From Neocallimastix lanati (nom. inval.) (lineage: Eukaryota > Neocallimastigomycota > Neocallimastigomycetes > Neocallimastigales > Neocallimastigaceae): a stretch of DNA of 64,000 bases. This document shows, piece after piece, positions 1 through 12,013 of the stretch (its first letter is position 1; each line of letters opens with the position of its first letter). Location of the stretch: assembly GCA_016946835.1 (NCBI GenBank), contig JACVTC010000263.1:1-64000 (forward strand), written 5' to 3'. The notes under the pieces were generated by a model, which did no database searches, was not told the DNA's origin, and saw nothing but the letters and a program-made list of their open reading frames with translations. The translations under genes were made by a program, and so were the position numbers.

Positions 1-1290
1 TCAAAGGGAGATGGAATAAAAACAAATATTTTTAAACGTATTATGGGCGATGGATGTGTATGTGTGAAAGGCAAAGGTTAGTATATATTAATCCTTTCGA
101 TAGTTCCAAACTCCTTCATTGAGTCAAATGATAATGGTGGTATTATTGGTACAAGTGTACCAGCATCAAGGAAGTGTCAGTAGTCCAACGCATATGCATC
201 AACTAACCATAAAGTTTTTTTGTACATTTGTAATAATGATGGTTGCAGCTAAAAGAAGGTAACGCCATTAAAGGTTATTTCTTGAATAAACACAGGAACT
301 TCAGCTAAAACTTTAATAATAGAGTGTAATGGCAGCAAAATGCGTAGAATATGAACAATATTGATACCTATAGTTGGTGTCTGCACAGTGAAAGTTATAG
401 ATAGTCACTGTATTTCTGACTGTTGATATGGGATGTAAATGGGGCTGGTGAAATTAAAATTAAAATTCTTTCTACTCCAATCTACTAAAACTATGAGATC
501 GAGTAATCCCAGGAACAGGAGCCAATGAAATATCGTAAAATTTAACAAGGAAGGAAGCGTTTTTTTTTTTCTTCTTGATTCCATTACCTATGATGCAATC
601 TGGGGTATTACGGAAACTACAGCTGGCATCTACCTTTATTTCTTTGACCCGAATAATGATAGAATGGATCCTTCAATCCAATCTCTGGAACTCTTCCCAA
701 TGTCTCGGGCCTATCAATGTGTATATAAAGGAAACAGACAGATTATGAACTAGAGGACAGTACCCAGGTACATGAACAACATTGCAAAACAAGTGAAAGA
801 AAGGTTTCGCAAAGATTCCTGGAGCGAGTAGCATCGTTCAATGTAGTGAATGGCATCGTGAAGGTTGTACAATCATTACTTTTTTCTTTGAAATCTTGTG
901 ACCCTAAAGACGAAGGAAAAACCGGAGCCTGCAATAAGATTTATTTTGTTAAAGGAAATCTTGCCTCTTCCAACTGTTACATCCATATTCTACATTTCTT
1001 TTTTTAAGATTTATGATATTAATACTTACTATGGTAAAGGAAAATCGCATTATTACCGTTGTCACTCTTAAAATTAAACTTCCACTTCAGCAATTGCCGT
1101 CGATTCATATCCAGAAGACACTAATAAATACATTATTAAGGTTTATAATGAATACAATCTTTATGATGTTGATCAAAGTGTCCCTAATAATATTGCCATT
1201 AGTATAAATGAAGATGATTGTAATATCAATTCATATGATATTTTTTATGATCGTTATAACTATTATGATATTAAAAACAATTTTCTTAAA
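1..1290. other. Unassigned relic, less AT-rich than surroundings
   Basis: This stretch is visibly richer in G and C than the rest of the window and lacks long homopolymers, which suggests former coding sequence. No frame stays open beyond about 65 codons. The plus strand at about 1090-1275 reads as a short coherent polar peptide rich in Asn, Asp and Tyr (beginning VDSYPEDTNKYIIKVYNEYN), and about 580-720 reads as another coherent stretch containing YLYFFDPNNDRMD. I recognise no family. It may be the broken end of a gene or an old transposon interior lying to the left of the window. Confidence 0.3.
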
Positions 1291-1583
1291 CCCCCAAGAA
1301 AATGGGCCTGCTGAACGATTTAATGGTATACTTATAAGTGCTTGTTAAATCCCATATGCAATGATTCCAAATTAAGAAAAGAATATTTAAAGGGGAATGC
1401 CACTGATGCAGTCAACTATTTTCCATAACTGTATTTATATATAATTTATCACCAATCATCAAATGATTTATTCTCGTTCAGTTGAATTTTTTTCGAGGAT
1501 ACTCCTGGAAACTTCAAACTATCTCTTTCTACTCCACAAAAAAATTTTCAAATTTCATTCCAAATTCTGAAATGAGGGGGAGT
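1291..1583 (+). pseudogene. Ty1/copia integrase fragment with polypurine tract
   Basis: The plus strand encodes a short piece matching the end of a copia integrase core: QENGPAERFNG at about 1298-1330 is the motif around the catalytic Glu (compare PQQNGRVERFNG in the element at 46586-50700). Shifted frames after it resemble the region after the catalytic core. The fragment ends in GAGGGGGAG at about 1575-1583, the same purine block that precedes the right LTR of the element at 12014-17455, so the bases that follow are probably the start of a lost 3' LTR. Protease, RT and RNase H are absent, so this is a deletion derivative. Confidence 0.6.
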
Positions 1584-1668
1584 GACATCTTTTTATTTAA
1601 AAATTTTTTAGTTAACTAAATAATTTCCAATTTAATCAATGAAAATACATATTTTTAACACAATAGTA

Positions 1669-3175
1669 AAAATTATATAATTGACAAATACACTAGTGAT
1701 AATTCTAAAAAAATAATAGAGCAATAAACGATAATTCCAGTGTTGACAACAATACGAATATTGACATTAATAGTAAAAGTAATATGAATTAAATCATATC
1801 TCCAATATCGAATCAAAACATATCAACAATTATAATAACATTAATAATAATAATAGACTCAACATAAAATCATACAGAAATAACACACATGAAAAGAACC
1901 CCCATTATAACAATAACGAATTAAGGAGAACCAAAAGACTTTGATGATATCTTTTACCTCCCTGATAAAGAAGAATGAATAAATGCCATAAATGAAAAAC
2001 TTTACACTATGAGGAAATTTAATGTGTTTAAGGAAGTTTAATTCTTACCAAATGATGTCAATATTGTATCCTGCAAATGAGTATTTAAGTATAAAAGGGA
2101 TTCAAAAACGTCAAAAATAGAAATATTATAAAAAGAAAAGCTTGACTACTTGCAAAAGGTTTTAACCAAAGATACGGTATCAATTATTCTTTTACCTTTT
2201 CACCAACATTAAAAATTAGATTCATTACGTATAATTATTGCAATCGCAGTCCAGAGAGAATATAAAATAGTAGAGATTGATATCAATGCGCCATACTTAA
2301 ATGCTGAAATTAAATGAAGATATCTACATTGAAGCACCAAAGTGAAATCCTATGTATAATAAAGGATACTTAAAATTGAACAAGGCTTTTGTGAGTTTAA
2401 ACAAGCAGGTATGAGAGTGGAACGAAACCTTAAATAATACATTGATAAAAATGGATTTTCGAAGATTGGTAAATGAACCTTGTATTTATATTAAAGAAAA
2501 TAACTCAAAAGAAATCATATGCATAATAGACATATATGTGGACGACATATTACTTACAGGTAAGGCAAAAGAAATTATGTATGTAAATAAGAACATATTA
2601 AAATGTATTTCAATATAAAAGATAAAGGAGATGTCGATTTCGTAATAGGAATAAAATTAGAGAAATGACATGATGGGTATATTCTTCATCAAAAATAGTA
2701 CATTTAAGATTTATTTGTCAAATTCAAACAATCTAATTCTCCGCCTATCATAAAATTTAAAATCTAATGAGAATTCTGAACTACGAAAAGGAACATGTGA
2801 CGAAACATTATACAGAAGTGAAATAGGTAATTTAATTTTTCTAGCAGTTTGTACCAGATTGGATATAATATTTTGCTGTCAACAAAGCAGCAAGAAGAAG
2901 CAAGAATCCTTAACATTAGAGGACTACAGTGTGATTGTGCCAAGCATAGTTTATGGTATATTAATATTTTAAATGAATTTAGACATAAAAGATAAGTTAT
3001 GTTACCATTAATATTGACAATAAGGCAGCAATTTATAAACTGTTAAAATCAATCCATAAATCCTAAGATCTGAATTTAATAAAGCTAACCAATTAAGAGT
3101 CTCGGTTGATTCATATAATTTATAATTAAAAAGTACCTTAATTTAAGCCTCTTCACCGCTACGAAATCATACAAG
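1669..3175 (+). pseudogene. Ty1/copia RT-RNase H relic, copy 1
   Basis: Decayed reverse transcriptase of a copia element. The order is an Asn-rich linker, the start of the RT domain (LNVFKEVQFLPNDVNIVSC-like, about 2015-2075), fragments of the fingers and palm, and the catalytic box IYVDDILLTGK at about 2530-2570, which is still readable. Stops and frameshifts are scattered throughout. It aligns over its whole length with 55290-57080. Relative to that copy it lacks about 230 bases of the RT-RNase H junction near 2923. Both copies end at the same place, near an ACGAAATCATA motif, suggesting that the relic was copied as a unit or that both descend from one element. Confidence 0.8.
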
Positions 3176-3559
3176 ACTTTTTTAACTTAGCTAAAGGACT
3201 AACGTCCTCCATGGAAAGTCCAACTTTAATGAGTGGAAATTTCTTATAGAACCATACCAATACCGCCTGCTAAATGTCAAGGCATTAAAGAATTCATGGA
3301 AGTCTCCAGTCCAGGTCGTAGAAAAACCCAATGACCAAAGGCAAAGGTTTTATTTACAATCCTAACGCCAACAATTTGACTAACATAGTAATTAATTACT
3401 AAATAAATTAATTAATTTACCAAAAAAAATATTATAGCAAGCTCCTGTCTGCATTTATTCAAAAAGAAAAAAAAAAAAAAAAAACCAACACAACAACCAT
3501 AATAACAATAGCTCTGACTCCTAGAACAGAAGAAAGCTAAAATAGTAACCAATATAATA
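3176..3559. other. Unassigned interval with homopolymers
   Basis: Between two copia relics. The left 190 bases have mixed composition and may be former coding sequence (plus strand contains IPIPPAKCQGIKEFMEVSSP near 3250-3310), but no family is recognised. The rest is A-rich with a poly(A) tract near 3470-3484. Confidence 0.3.
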
Positions 3560-4845
3560 AAAAATAATTATAAAGGCAATATTAAAAAAATATATTGACA
3601 TATTTATGAAGTTAAAGGACACTCTACCAGAGACTGTATTTATAATATGAAGAAAAAAAAAATTGAATAATAATATAAAGAGGTAAGAAAAAATTAAAGT
3701 AATGACCAAATTAAAAAAATTATCTAAAGAATTTTTTTTTTATATTTAGTGTATAAAATTCTTGATCCAGAGAGTGCCACCAACTATAACGATAATTTTG
3801 ATTTTGAAAACATAAAAGCTTCTAATAAATAAAAAAAAAAAAAGAAGAAATAAACGTTAATGACATACCTAAGTTCTCTCTTAATTAAATGAATATATGA
3901 GTAATGAATTCATTATTCCAGAAGAAATAATAATTCTTAAAAAAAAAAAAAAAAAGCAAGAATTATATGAAAAACAAATATCAATTATTGTGAAGAAGAC
4001 GATAATATTAGTGAAGGATTATATGATACCGGTACTGGAAAACATACAACTAATGATTTTTTACTATGTTAAATAATTTTAGGAGTTAACACTGTAAAAA
4101 TTAAATTAAGATGTGCCAATGGGACGATGTGTAGCTTCGAGAGATATATAGTACATTTCGAATGCTTTCCTTAATGGAATATATGTATCACAAGACAGAC
4201 TATTATATTCTAATTCTACAACTAAAATAATATTAATTGGTACGAATAGAACTGGCTAAAATAGGATACAGAGTAATTATTGATGCTGATGATTACATAT
4301 GTATTAGATTTAACCTATAGGGTCCAAAATAATGTATCCAAAGTGTACCATATTTTTCTTCAAATGATCATCATTTCTTAGTAAATACTTTACAAGATTA
4401 ATAAAAGGAATTAAAAAGAAAATAATAAAAATAATATGTCTTTAAAGCGAAGTTATTGAGCAAAATCCTAGAAATTTGGCATAGAAGACAAGGTCATCAT
4501 TATTACCTAGAAAACATCAATAAATATCTAAGTTTACATCAAATAAAAAGTTCCTAAAAATATCGAACGTAAAGTACGTAAAATATCAAGGAATTCACAC
4601 AGTGGAAAGACACCTAATGTTACAAAAATATTAAAAAAAATTATATACCTTAGGTTTATACATATCATCCATTAATAATAATAAAAAAATATTTTATTAC
4701 ATTCATGGATGAAATTTTAAGAAAAGTATGGATATATGCTTTAAAAATCTAAAGCTGAAGCTTTCCCCTCTGGAAAATAATTTTGGAATCATTCTTCAAA
4801 TACTTAAATAACATGTATGAAGAATATAATATTAAAATATTTAAA
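3560..4845 (+). pseudogene. Ty1/copia gag-protease-integrase relic
   Basis: Decayed relative of the element at 12014-17455. In order it shows: a gag zinc-knuckle remnant at about 3600-3650 (GHSTRDCIYN, matching GHLTKDCKYN in the better copy); a protease active-site remnant at about 4018-4055 (YDTGTGKHTTND, from the YDSGA type); a GAG-pre-integrase motif WHRRQGHHYY at about 4478-4507; and the start of an integrase core up to about 4845. Numerous stops and frameshifts make it non-functional. It breaks off in the integrase exactly where a minus-strand AAA-ATPase relic begins, so the 3' half was lost or replaced by rearrangement. Confidence 0.75.
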
Positions 4846-6370
4846 TTTAATTCATCTACAAATTGACGTAAGTATTCTAAAACTTCTCGATTTTGAATTT
4901 TAAAATACATTATATCTTTCGATTTCTTTTTTTATCAAATTTATTTTTATATTTTTGAATTTCATCTGCATCCATATTAACTACTTTAGGGTCATTTGAT
5001 GAAATTTTTATTATTAATTTACTCATATTTTTGATATTTTTTTTTTTTTATATTCTTCTTTGTCTGCTACTGTTAATTAACCAAAAAAAAAAAAAAAAAA
5101 AAAAAAAAGATATAATACTTTCCAGCGGTCTTCATATGAAATATCATTTGTTAAATAATTATATTTAATTTGTGAAAGTTTATCAAATAAAAATTCAATC
5201 ATTTCACCACATAATAATTTTAAAAATTCTATATCAAAATTAAGGTTATTATTTTTAAAAAGATTTTTTAACTCTTTATTTTTCTCTGAATAAACTCATT
5301 AATTAGATAATTCAAAATTATTGTTTTTTTATTCCTATTTTTCTGAACGAATTTAATTATAGTATATTGATTATATATATTTTTAATAATATCTATATCT
5401 GAAAAACAAGAATATCTACTATATTTTTTTTTAAGTTTTTCTTTAATTCCATCTTTTGTGTTGTCACTGTCACTTTTTTCTTTGCTATCAGAAATACTAA
5501 AATTGGATAATACTTTTTTTAATACGTCTTCTGTAAATTCATAGTAATCACTAAAATAATTATTTTTAAAAAGTGAGCTTTTTGTGAAATTATTAGTTTA
5601 TGATTTTGATTCATTTAATCCTAAATCTAAACAACATGTAACTATTTCAAAATGTAAATATTTATTTCCTTTAAATGCTTCCGGAAAATAAAGATTTAAT
5701 AGTATCAAAAGCACTTTTACTTTTTAACCTTTCAGAAAAAATTTTATCGTATTCATCAATTAAAATAATACTTCTTATTTTATAAAATTCATTTAAATAC
5801 TTACATAAAAATTTAACGGTTAGTCCTAATAATATATCATCTGACTTTTGTTCAATTATATTTCATTGTTCTTGTTTTGTTTAACTTAATTTAATACAAT
5901 CAATTTTATTTTTTATAATTCATAAAAACAAAAGATATTTTTGTTTTTAAACAATCAATTATAGAACAATAATTTTCATCACTATTGTTACTTTTAAAAT
6001 TCAAATAAATTACAAAATATTTGTGAAAATGTCACATATTTTTTCTATCCTTGCTTGTTTATAAGTTGTTATCAAATACATATTTCCTTTTTTCAATTTC
6101 TTTTTCATTCATCCGCATTTTAAAAAATTCTTTAATTCTATTTAAATTTAAACTTTTTTCCAAATCGTCTTTTTCGTGTGATCAAAAAGGCATTATTTTT
6201 ATTGTTATTAATTATGATATCATTTTCGTTGTGATCTAAAGTTTCAATACATTCTTCTTCAACAATATCCCCATCATTTAAATTTTTAACTACAATATAA
6301 ATAATATCAGATTTATTATTATTTAATATATTAGCTTCAAGAATATCCTTTGGAATTATTTATAAATTTA
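4846..6370 (-). pseudogene. AAA-ATPase-like gene relic 1
   Basis: The minus strand is homologous to the C-terminal half of the gene at 18078-22247. The segment matching its second ATPase domain lies at about 5740-6180; the Walker B region (IDEYDKIFSE-like) is at about 5735-5770. Downstream blocks match the linker before the nuclease domain (NYFSDYYEFTEDVLKKVLSN-like near 5500-5580). About 270 bases present in the better copy are missing near 6180, and stops are frequent. The C-terminal PDDEXK domain is gone: the relic stops at about 4846 where a copia relic begins. Bacterial homologues of this family (Pfam AAA-ATPase_like) have no settled function. Confidence 0.75.
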
Positions 6371-6678
6371 CATAATACTTATTAAAATTTAATGTAAATA
6401 TTATTTTTTATTAAACAATAAAATATACAAAAAAAATAAAATATATATATAAAAAACAAAAAAAAAAAAAAAAAAAAAAAAATATAAATAAAAAAAAAAA
6501 ATTAAAATATAAAATTAAAATAAAAATAAAAAAAAAAAAAAAAAAAAAAAAAATAAAATAAAATAAAATATAAAATTAAAATAAAATAAAATATAAAATT
6601 AAAATAAAATAAAATATAAAATTAAAATAAAATAAAATATAAAAAAAACAAAAAATTAAAACAATTTTATATTATTTT
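6371..6678. repeat. AT-rich tandem repeat before element A
   Basis: A-rich sequence with imperfect tandem units built from AAAATAAAATATAAAATT, clearest at 6553-6645, followed by a variant of AAATTTAAACAATTTTAT that recurs beside other AAA-ATPase relics in the window. The last five bases, ATTTT at 6674-6678, form the left target-site duplication of element A. No gene. Confidence 0.7.
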
Positions 6679-6924
6679 TATTAGAAAATAAGATTTATAT
6701 CTTATTAAGTTAACTTTATTAATTATGAAGAGTTACATGTTTCTATATTGATTTTATATAGATTAAGGCTTATGTAAAATGGGAACAAATTACATGTATT
6801 TATATATCTTAAATGTGGCTTAACAATATTAGTAATAACTTAATACATGAATATTCTAAGAACTATTACATTAGTAATGTATTATTAATTATTAGTAATT
6901 TAACTATATTCACATATTCTAACA
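6679..6924 (-). repeat. 3' LTR of element A
   Basis: 246-bp repeat matching 10652-10897 without a visible difference. It contains TGTGGCTT (AAGCCACA on the minus strand, 6821-6814) followed on the minus strand by a TATA-like TATAAA, the same pair found in the LTRs of element B and in two solo-LTR candidates near 32084-32580. Confidence 0.9.
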
Positions 6925-8879
6925 TTCCCTCTTAAACCTAATTATTCAGTAATGAATAAATTGGTTTACTAGTAAATATGTGTATACAAAAATATTCTAT
7001 TCTATAATATTATTCACTTGATATTATTAAACTATAAATTATTTCTTTTCTAACCTAACTTGACTTTTTCATAAATAAAATAATCTTACATCATATTAAT
7101 TCTTTAATTCAATTTAAATATTGCTAAAATAATTTCTTTAATAGTTAATATGCTTGTAATCTAATTATTTCCCTCTAAAACTAATATTTAATATTAATAC
7201 ACCACTTATACTAGATGTACCTGAAACATCTCTTATCATTATGGTTTATCTACCATTTATATGATGGAAACCTTCCTCTTGAAGGGTGATATTATACCAT
7301 CTCAATCTGTGAATACCTCTTATGTATTAGGATTTACATCACTTCCAATCATAATCCGCTTTTCTAGATAAGCGCTAACTCTTATATATTTTCGCTTTAT
7401 AGCTTTAGCGATAACTATTACAACAAATCCTTAATTATATATATCGGTGTACTTTATAAACCATAATCTTTGGTTATTAAATATGATTTCATTCATAGTT
7501 AATTATATTATTCTAGCCATTTAAACTTATTAAGTAAATAATATAAATTGTCTTATAATTGATAATGATTCAACATTTCAATTAATTTCTTCTTGTAGGT
7601 TAATTTTTGTTAATTTTCACTATTAGGCTAATGTATAATTTAGTCATTTAAGTATCTTGAGAAATATTAGTCTTATCATGTAAATTAATTACTATTTTAG
7701 TTTTCTTCTTTTTAATATTTTAAATCTTCTTCTCTATTAAATTACTTTTGGTTACTGAATGATATCCTAAAAAAATTTTTTTTTTTTTTTCGTGTTAATT
7801 AACTTATAATTTATGTTTTCTCATATTCGTTTATGTTCTTAATTTAAATTTTTATATATGATCATTATCCCCCTCAAATCTAAAAATTTTAGAAGTAAAT
7901 ATTTAGATTTGAACATATATGAAAATTATCAGTAAATAAATATTGCCAAATAAACAACATACTATACACAATAGTATACAGAAAATATGATGATATATGA
8001 AAATATCTTCAATTATTAGTTTATACATTATAGAAAACTGTCAACTCGGTTAAATAGAACATTAACCAATTGTTCGGCGAGAAAAAAATAAACAATATTA
8101 AAAGGTAATATGAGGAGTCTTACTACAAACACCGCTTCTTTAATAAGTCGGCATCACTAACATTCTACGAATGTTATATCATCGTCATCATAATTTTAAT
8201 GGAGCCCTTTCACAAAAGGTGTTATACCACAGTCGATGGAACCCTATATAGAATATATAGGTCTTACACCATCCTTCATAATTCTTAATGTCTATTATCT
8301 ATGGATAAAACTTATTTCACTTCTAAGTTAAACCATGATATATTATTTTAATAAAATTGAATATACCCATTTCACGCTAGGTATTCAATTAACTTCAAAT
8401 TACATAATAAAATTGAAGAACATGCTTATTTCAAGTAAAGCATTTCTTTAATAAATATGACGTCCTTCTATTTAAAATTGTAGAATATGCTTATTTCACG
8501 CTAAGCATTTCTTTCATAAATATGACGTCCTTCCTTTTTTTTTTTTTTTTTTTAAAATTGTAGAATATGCTCATTTCACACTAAGCATTTCTATTTAATT
8601 TATGAATATGTACTTACTCTAATACTAATTAGTACTTGTGACATCCTCCTTCGATAATCCGCTTTCTAGTTAAGCAGTAACTATTAAATTATTCGGATAT
8701 AAAAATTATAAATGTATATTGATATCTATACTTCTCAGTACAGCAATATTTTGAGTTGATTGTAATACAATATTTGAGGAATAGATTAACTATATGTTCA
8801 TCATATTATTTATCTTTAACAAGTAGTCTAATATTTTTCTTCTATTTTTTTTTTTTTTTATAAGTCATTATTTCCTTCA
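6925..8879 (-). other. Element A interior, 3' half, unassigned
   Basis: No family recognised on either strand and no long open frame. Composition is mixed rather than simple repeat, so it may be decayed coding sequence. At about 8385-8600 a unit of about 65-75 bases containing TTGTAGAATATGCTTATTTCAC and ACGTCCTTC-type blocks occurs about three times, partly separated by a poly(T) run near 8536-8554. The purine tract next to the 3' LTR lies at 6925-6934. Confidence 0.4.
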
Positions 8880-10080
8880 TGCATTTCACTATTTCTCATA
8901 GAATACCATTCTTTTTCAGATTTAATTTGTTCTCTAATAGTACCTGCGATATATGACTAATAAACATATCAAGCGTAATGAACTATAAATCACCTTTCTT
9001 TAATTTACCATCACATTCATCCTCATCATTACAAAATATGAATTAAACCAATTTTGTGAACAATAACATAATGCTTCTCTTCATTTTGTTCAATTAAAGT
9101 ATGTAACATAGCAGAATGATCAACAAGTGATAAATAAGTATCTGCATTTAATTCTGTAATATTATCTGAAATAACTAAATGAATTTCATCTTTATCTGGA
9201 GGTGGAATGAAAATTATCTAATTTTATATTTGGATTAACTAAAGTAGAATCACCATTTGCCCAAAAAGTCCATTCATTATTCATTTATACTTAACCCATA
9301 ATAACATAATTTAAGAGATGTATAATTTTTGATAGTATATACTTGTCTATTATAATCAATAATCTTGTTATCTACGAAAAAGGAGTATTCATGAATATCA
9401 GCGTATTATAATGGAATGTTCGTACAAAAAATTTGGTTTTGCCTTATCGGTAAACATCACAACGGTAAATTTAGGCTTTTGGGATCATTTTTATCTTCAA
9501 CATATTGGTATAAAACTTCCATTTAAACTTGAATATCAGGACATGTTTATTTATAAAGAGCAGTAGATGGTTTAATATAACAATAATGCTTATTTTCACA
9601 AAGATTTTTAATATCAGTTACTAGCTGACTTTCACATTTATTTTCTTTCGTTATATTAAAAGTATATCAAAAAATTTATTATCATATTCACTTATTGAAC
9701 AAGTTTCTTTATCACCAACTCTTCTTCCAAAAAGATATCATGTATTTTAATAGCATAACCTACTGGACAAGAAATTTTATTTCCTTCTATTGATTCTGGT
9801 AGTACAAAAATTCTTACACCACAAAATTATGAAGTTATTATTGGTAATTATGCAATATATTTTTTTTTTTTAGGTTCAATAGTTTCTTCATTTTCATTAT
9901 CTGGTAAAATCATCGAAAATAAATCAAAAGAATTTTTTATCTCTTTTCTCTCCATCATTAAATTCATAATACTTTCCTATAAAGTTTATTATCTTTCGAT
10001 GAACTATTATTTTCTTCGTCTTTATTTTCTTCTTTATTTTCTTCATCTTTATTTTCTATCCTTCTAAATTTTATGAATAT
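8880..10080 (-). pseudogene. SUEL-type lectin gene relic inside element A
   Basis: Minus-strand relic read through several frameshifts. The central part (about 9800 down to 9520) gives ISCPVGYAIKIHDIFFGRR, then a Cys-containing stretch, then CENKHYCYIKPS and TCPDIQV-EVLYQY. This order matches the SUEL/galactose-binding lectin fold (Pfam Gal_Lectin): CPxG start, xGR motif, paired cysteines, and a (D/T)CPG-like block followed by YLxVxYxC. These domains bind L-rhamnose or D-galactose in secreted animal proteins. Downstream the minus strand continues coherently (about 9210-9060: FIPPPDKDEIHLVISDN and following), so the parent gene was larger than one lectin domain. Stops and at least one frameshift inside the GR motif show it is dead. 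The assignment is from motif order only. Confidence 0.55.
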
Positions 10081-10299
10081 CAATTCATAAAGTTAAAATA
10101 TTTCTAATAATTCATTTCGTTAAAAGAAAATTTTCTTTAATTTCAGATTTGGAATTATTTCAATTATTCTTATTTAATTTAATTTAAAATTTCAATTTCG
10201 AAATTTCAAAAATAGATCTCCAAAAAAAAAAAAAAAATTTCTTGACTTTAACTATAACCAGTTGTTAATACTATCCATATCATTATCCATATTGTTAAT

Positions 10300-10571
10300 G
10301 AGAATATTTACTTTTCTAAAATATTCAATTGCCTTTTTATTTTCATTAGCTTTATGTAGTGTAATCCTTCAAAATTAATTAAACTCCTTGCGAAGAAATA
10401 TTCTATATGGTTTTCAGCGGCACTTCAAATTTCCAAAATTTTGGATTTCAATTTTAGATCTTAAAATAGTTTCATAAGATATAGCATAAAATTAAATCTT
10501 GATTTATAAGGGTTAGAATTTCAATAATTTTCTCCTTTTGATATAATAGTATTGCCTGGCACAGGATTCAT
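10300..10571 (-). pseudogene. Possible first reading frame of element A
   Basis: An ATG at 10571 (minus) follows the primer-binding site by about 65 bases, a distance typical for a gag start. It begins MNPVPGNTIISKGENY before the first stop and can be followed through further stops as a coherent hydrophilic protein for about 80 residues. No gag motif or zinc knuckle is visible, so it may be a gag start or the first part of the captured gene. Confidence 0.35.
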
Positions 10572-10637
10572 CTTTCAGAGAATCCTCTTAAGGTCAATGA
10601 GAGTCAATGAGTGTTGATTAGACTATTTAAGAGTCAA

Positions 10638-10651
10638 TGAGACTCTTAATC
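10638..10651 (-). promoter_or_regulatory. Primer-binding site of element A
   Basis: The minus strand reads GATTAAGAGTCTCA directly after the 5' LTR with no spacer. It is identical to the sites at 12259-12272 and 59791-59804. It is complementary to TGAGACTCTTAATC, the anticodon arm of tRNA-Lys(CUU) (stem TGAGA, loop CTCTTAA), not to a tRNA 3' end, implying half-tRNA priming as known for Drosophila copia. Confidence 0.8.
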
Positions 10652-10897
10652 TATTAGAAAATAAGATTTATATCTTATTAAGTTAACTTTATTAATTATG
10701 AAGAGTTACATGTTTCTATATTGATTTTATATAGATTAAGGCTTATGTAAAATGGGAACAAATTACATGTATTTATATATCTTAAATGTGGCTTAACAAT
10801 ATTAGTAATAACTTAATACATGAATATTCTAAGAACTATTACATTAGTAATGTATTATTAATTATTAGTAATTTAACTATATTCACATATTCTAACA
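10652..10897 (-). repeat. 5' LTR of element A
   Basis: Direct repeat of 6679-6924. It carries the promoter for the element on the minus strand, where AAGCCACA is followed by a TATA-like box. The flanking ATTTT at 10898-10902 is the right target duplication. Confidence 0.9.
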
Positions 10898-10902
10898 ATT
10901 TT

Positions 10903-11657
10903 ATATTATATTATATTTTAGTTAAGCCCTGCTATTAAAGCTCAATTCGTACAACACTTAACACAGAAATACACAATAAATAAATTTACAAAAATTTTCT
11001 TGTTTTTATAAACTTTATTTACCTATATTAATGGCCGTAGCCTTTTTAATAATATTCTAATAGTACATTTATATTAAATTTAAAATAATTTACTACATAA
11101 ATTTTTATGATTCAAAACATTATAAAATAATTGGTTAAAAATAATTGTTTTATTTGTTTTAAAAATCTAACATTATATTATAGTATATATATAAATATAT
11201 ATATATTTTTTCAAATATTTGTATATTTTAATTAAAATTATTTTTATTTTATTTGTGGTGGTTGGTTGGAAATGGTGAATCTATTTGATATTGTTAAAAA
11301 TAATGATTCGTCATACAATAAATAAATTAAAATAAAATATAAATTAATATAAATAATGAAATAATTTCATTGTATAAAAAAAGTATAAATACAAAAGGAT
11401 ATAACTTGTTTTTAAAAAATATAGATATAACCATAATAATATATATAAAAAATAGAATGCAATAATAAAATATATTAAATTAAAAAAACATGTCATTAAC
11501 AAAACTCTTAAATACCTTATTAATAAAATTTGAGTGTCATCTAATTTTGTTCTTTTAACAAATATAATAAAATAAATTATATAAATTTATTTATCTATTA
11601 TATATAAATAAATATTAATAAAATTTAAAATTTAAAAGAAATATATATAAAATTTAT

Positions 11658-11689
<32 letters not shown>

Positions 11690-11867
11690 AATTCTGATTA
11701 TAAAATTTTTAAAAAAAATAATAAAATAAAATTTTATTCATTCATTCATTCATTCATTAATAAATCAATATTCATTTTAGTTTAAATTCACACAAATAAG
11801 AATTAAAAATAAAATTAAAAAAAAAAAAAAAAAAAAAAAATTTTTTTAATTTTTAACTGAAAAATAC

Positions 11868-11940
<73 letters not shown>

Positions 11941-12013
11941 AAAAATTAATAATAAAAAAATAAAAATTAATAATAAAAAAAAAATTAATAATAATAATAA
12001 TAATAATAATAAA
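10903..12013. other. AT-rich spacer shared with 31900-32990
   Basis: No gene. Several blocks recur in the same order at 31900-32990, for example the segment around ATTTTTATTTTATTTGT followed by TGGAAATGGT (about 11230-11275 against 32000-32040), the CATTC repeat at about 11738-11760 against 32661-32680, and AACTGAAAAATACC followed by poly(A) (about 11856-11900 against 32770-32827). Ends in (TAA)n and the left target duplication ATAAA of element B (12009-12013). Confidence 0.6.

Larger units (their letters stand above)
6679..10897 (-). mobile_element. LTR retrotransposon A carrying a decayed lectin gene
   Basis: Full-length LTR element on the minus strand. Two direct repeats of 246 bases (6679-6924 and 10652-10897) read identical by eye. 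They are bounded by the 5-bp duplication ATTTT (6674-6678 and 10898-10902). On the minus strand the 5' LTR is at 10897-10652, followed at once by the primer-binding site GATTAAGAGTCTCA (10651-10638). A purine-rich tract AAGAGGGAA at about 6934-6925 abuts the 3' LTR. LTRs begin TGTTAGAA and end in TA. The 3.7-kb interior has no recognisable protease, integrase or RT. Instead about 8880-10080 contains a decayed gene with a SUEL-lectin signature. With fresh LTRs and a dead interior it is best read as a non-autonomous element mobilised in trans. Confidence 0.85.
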
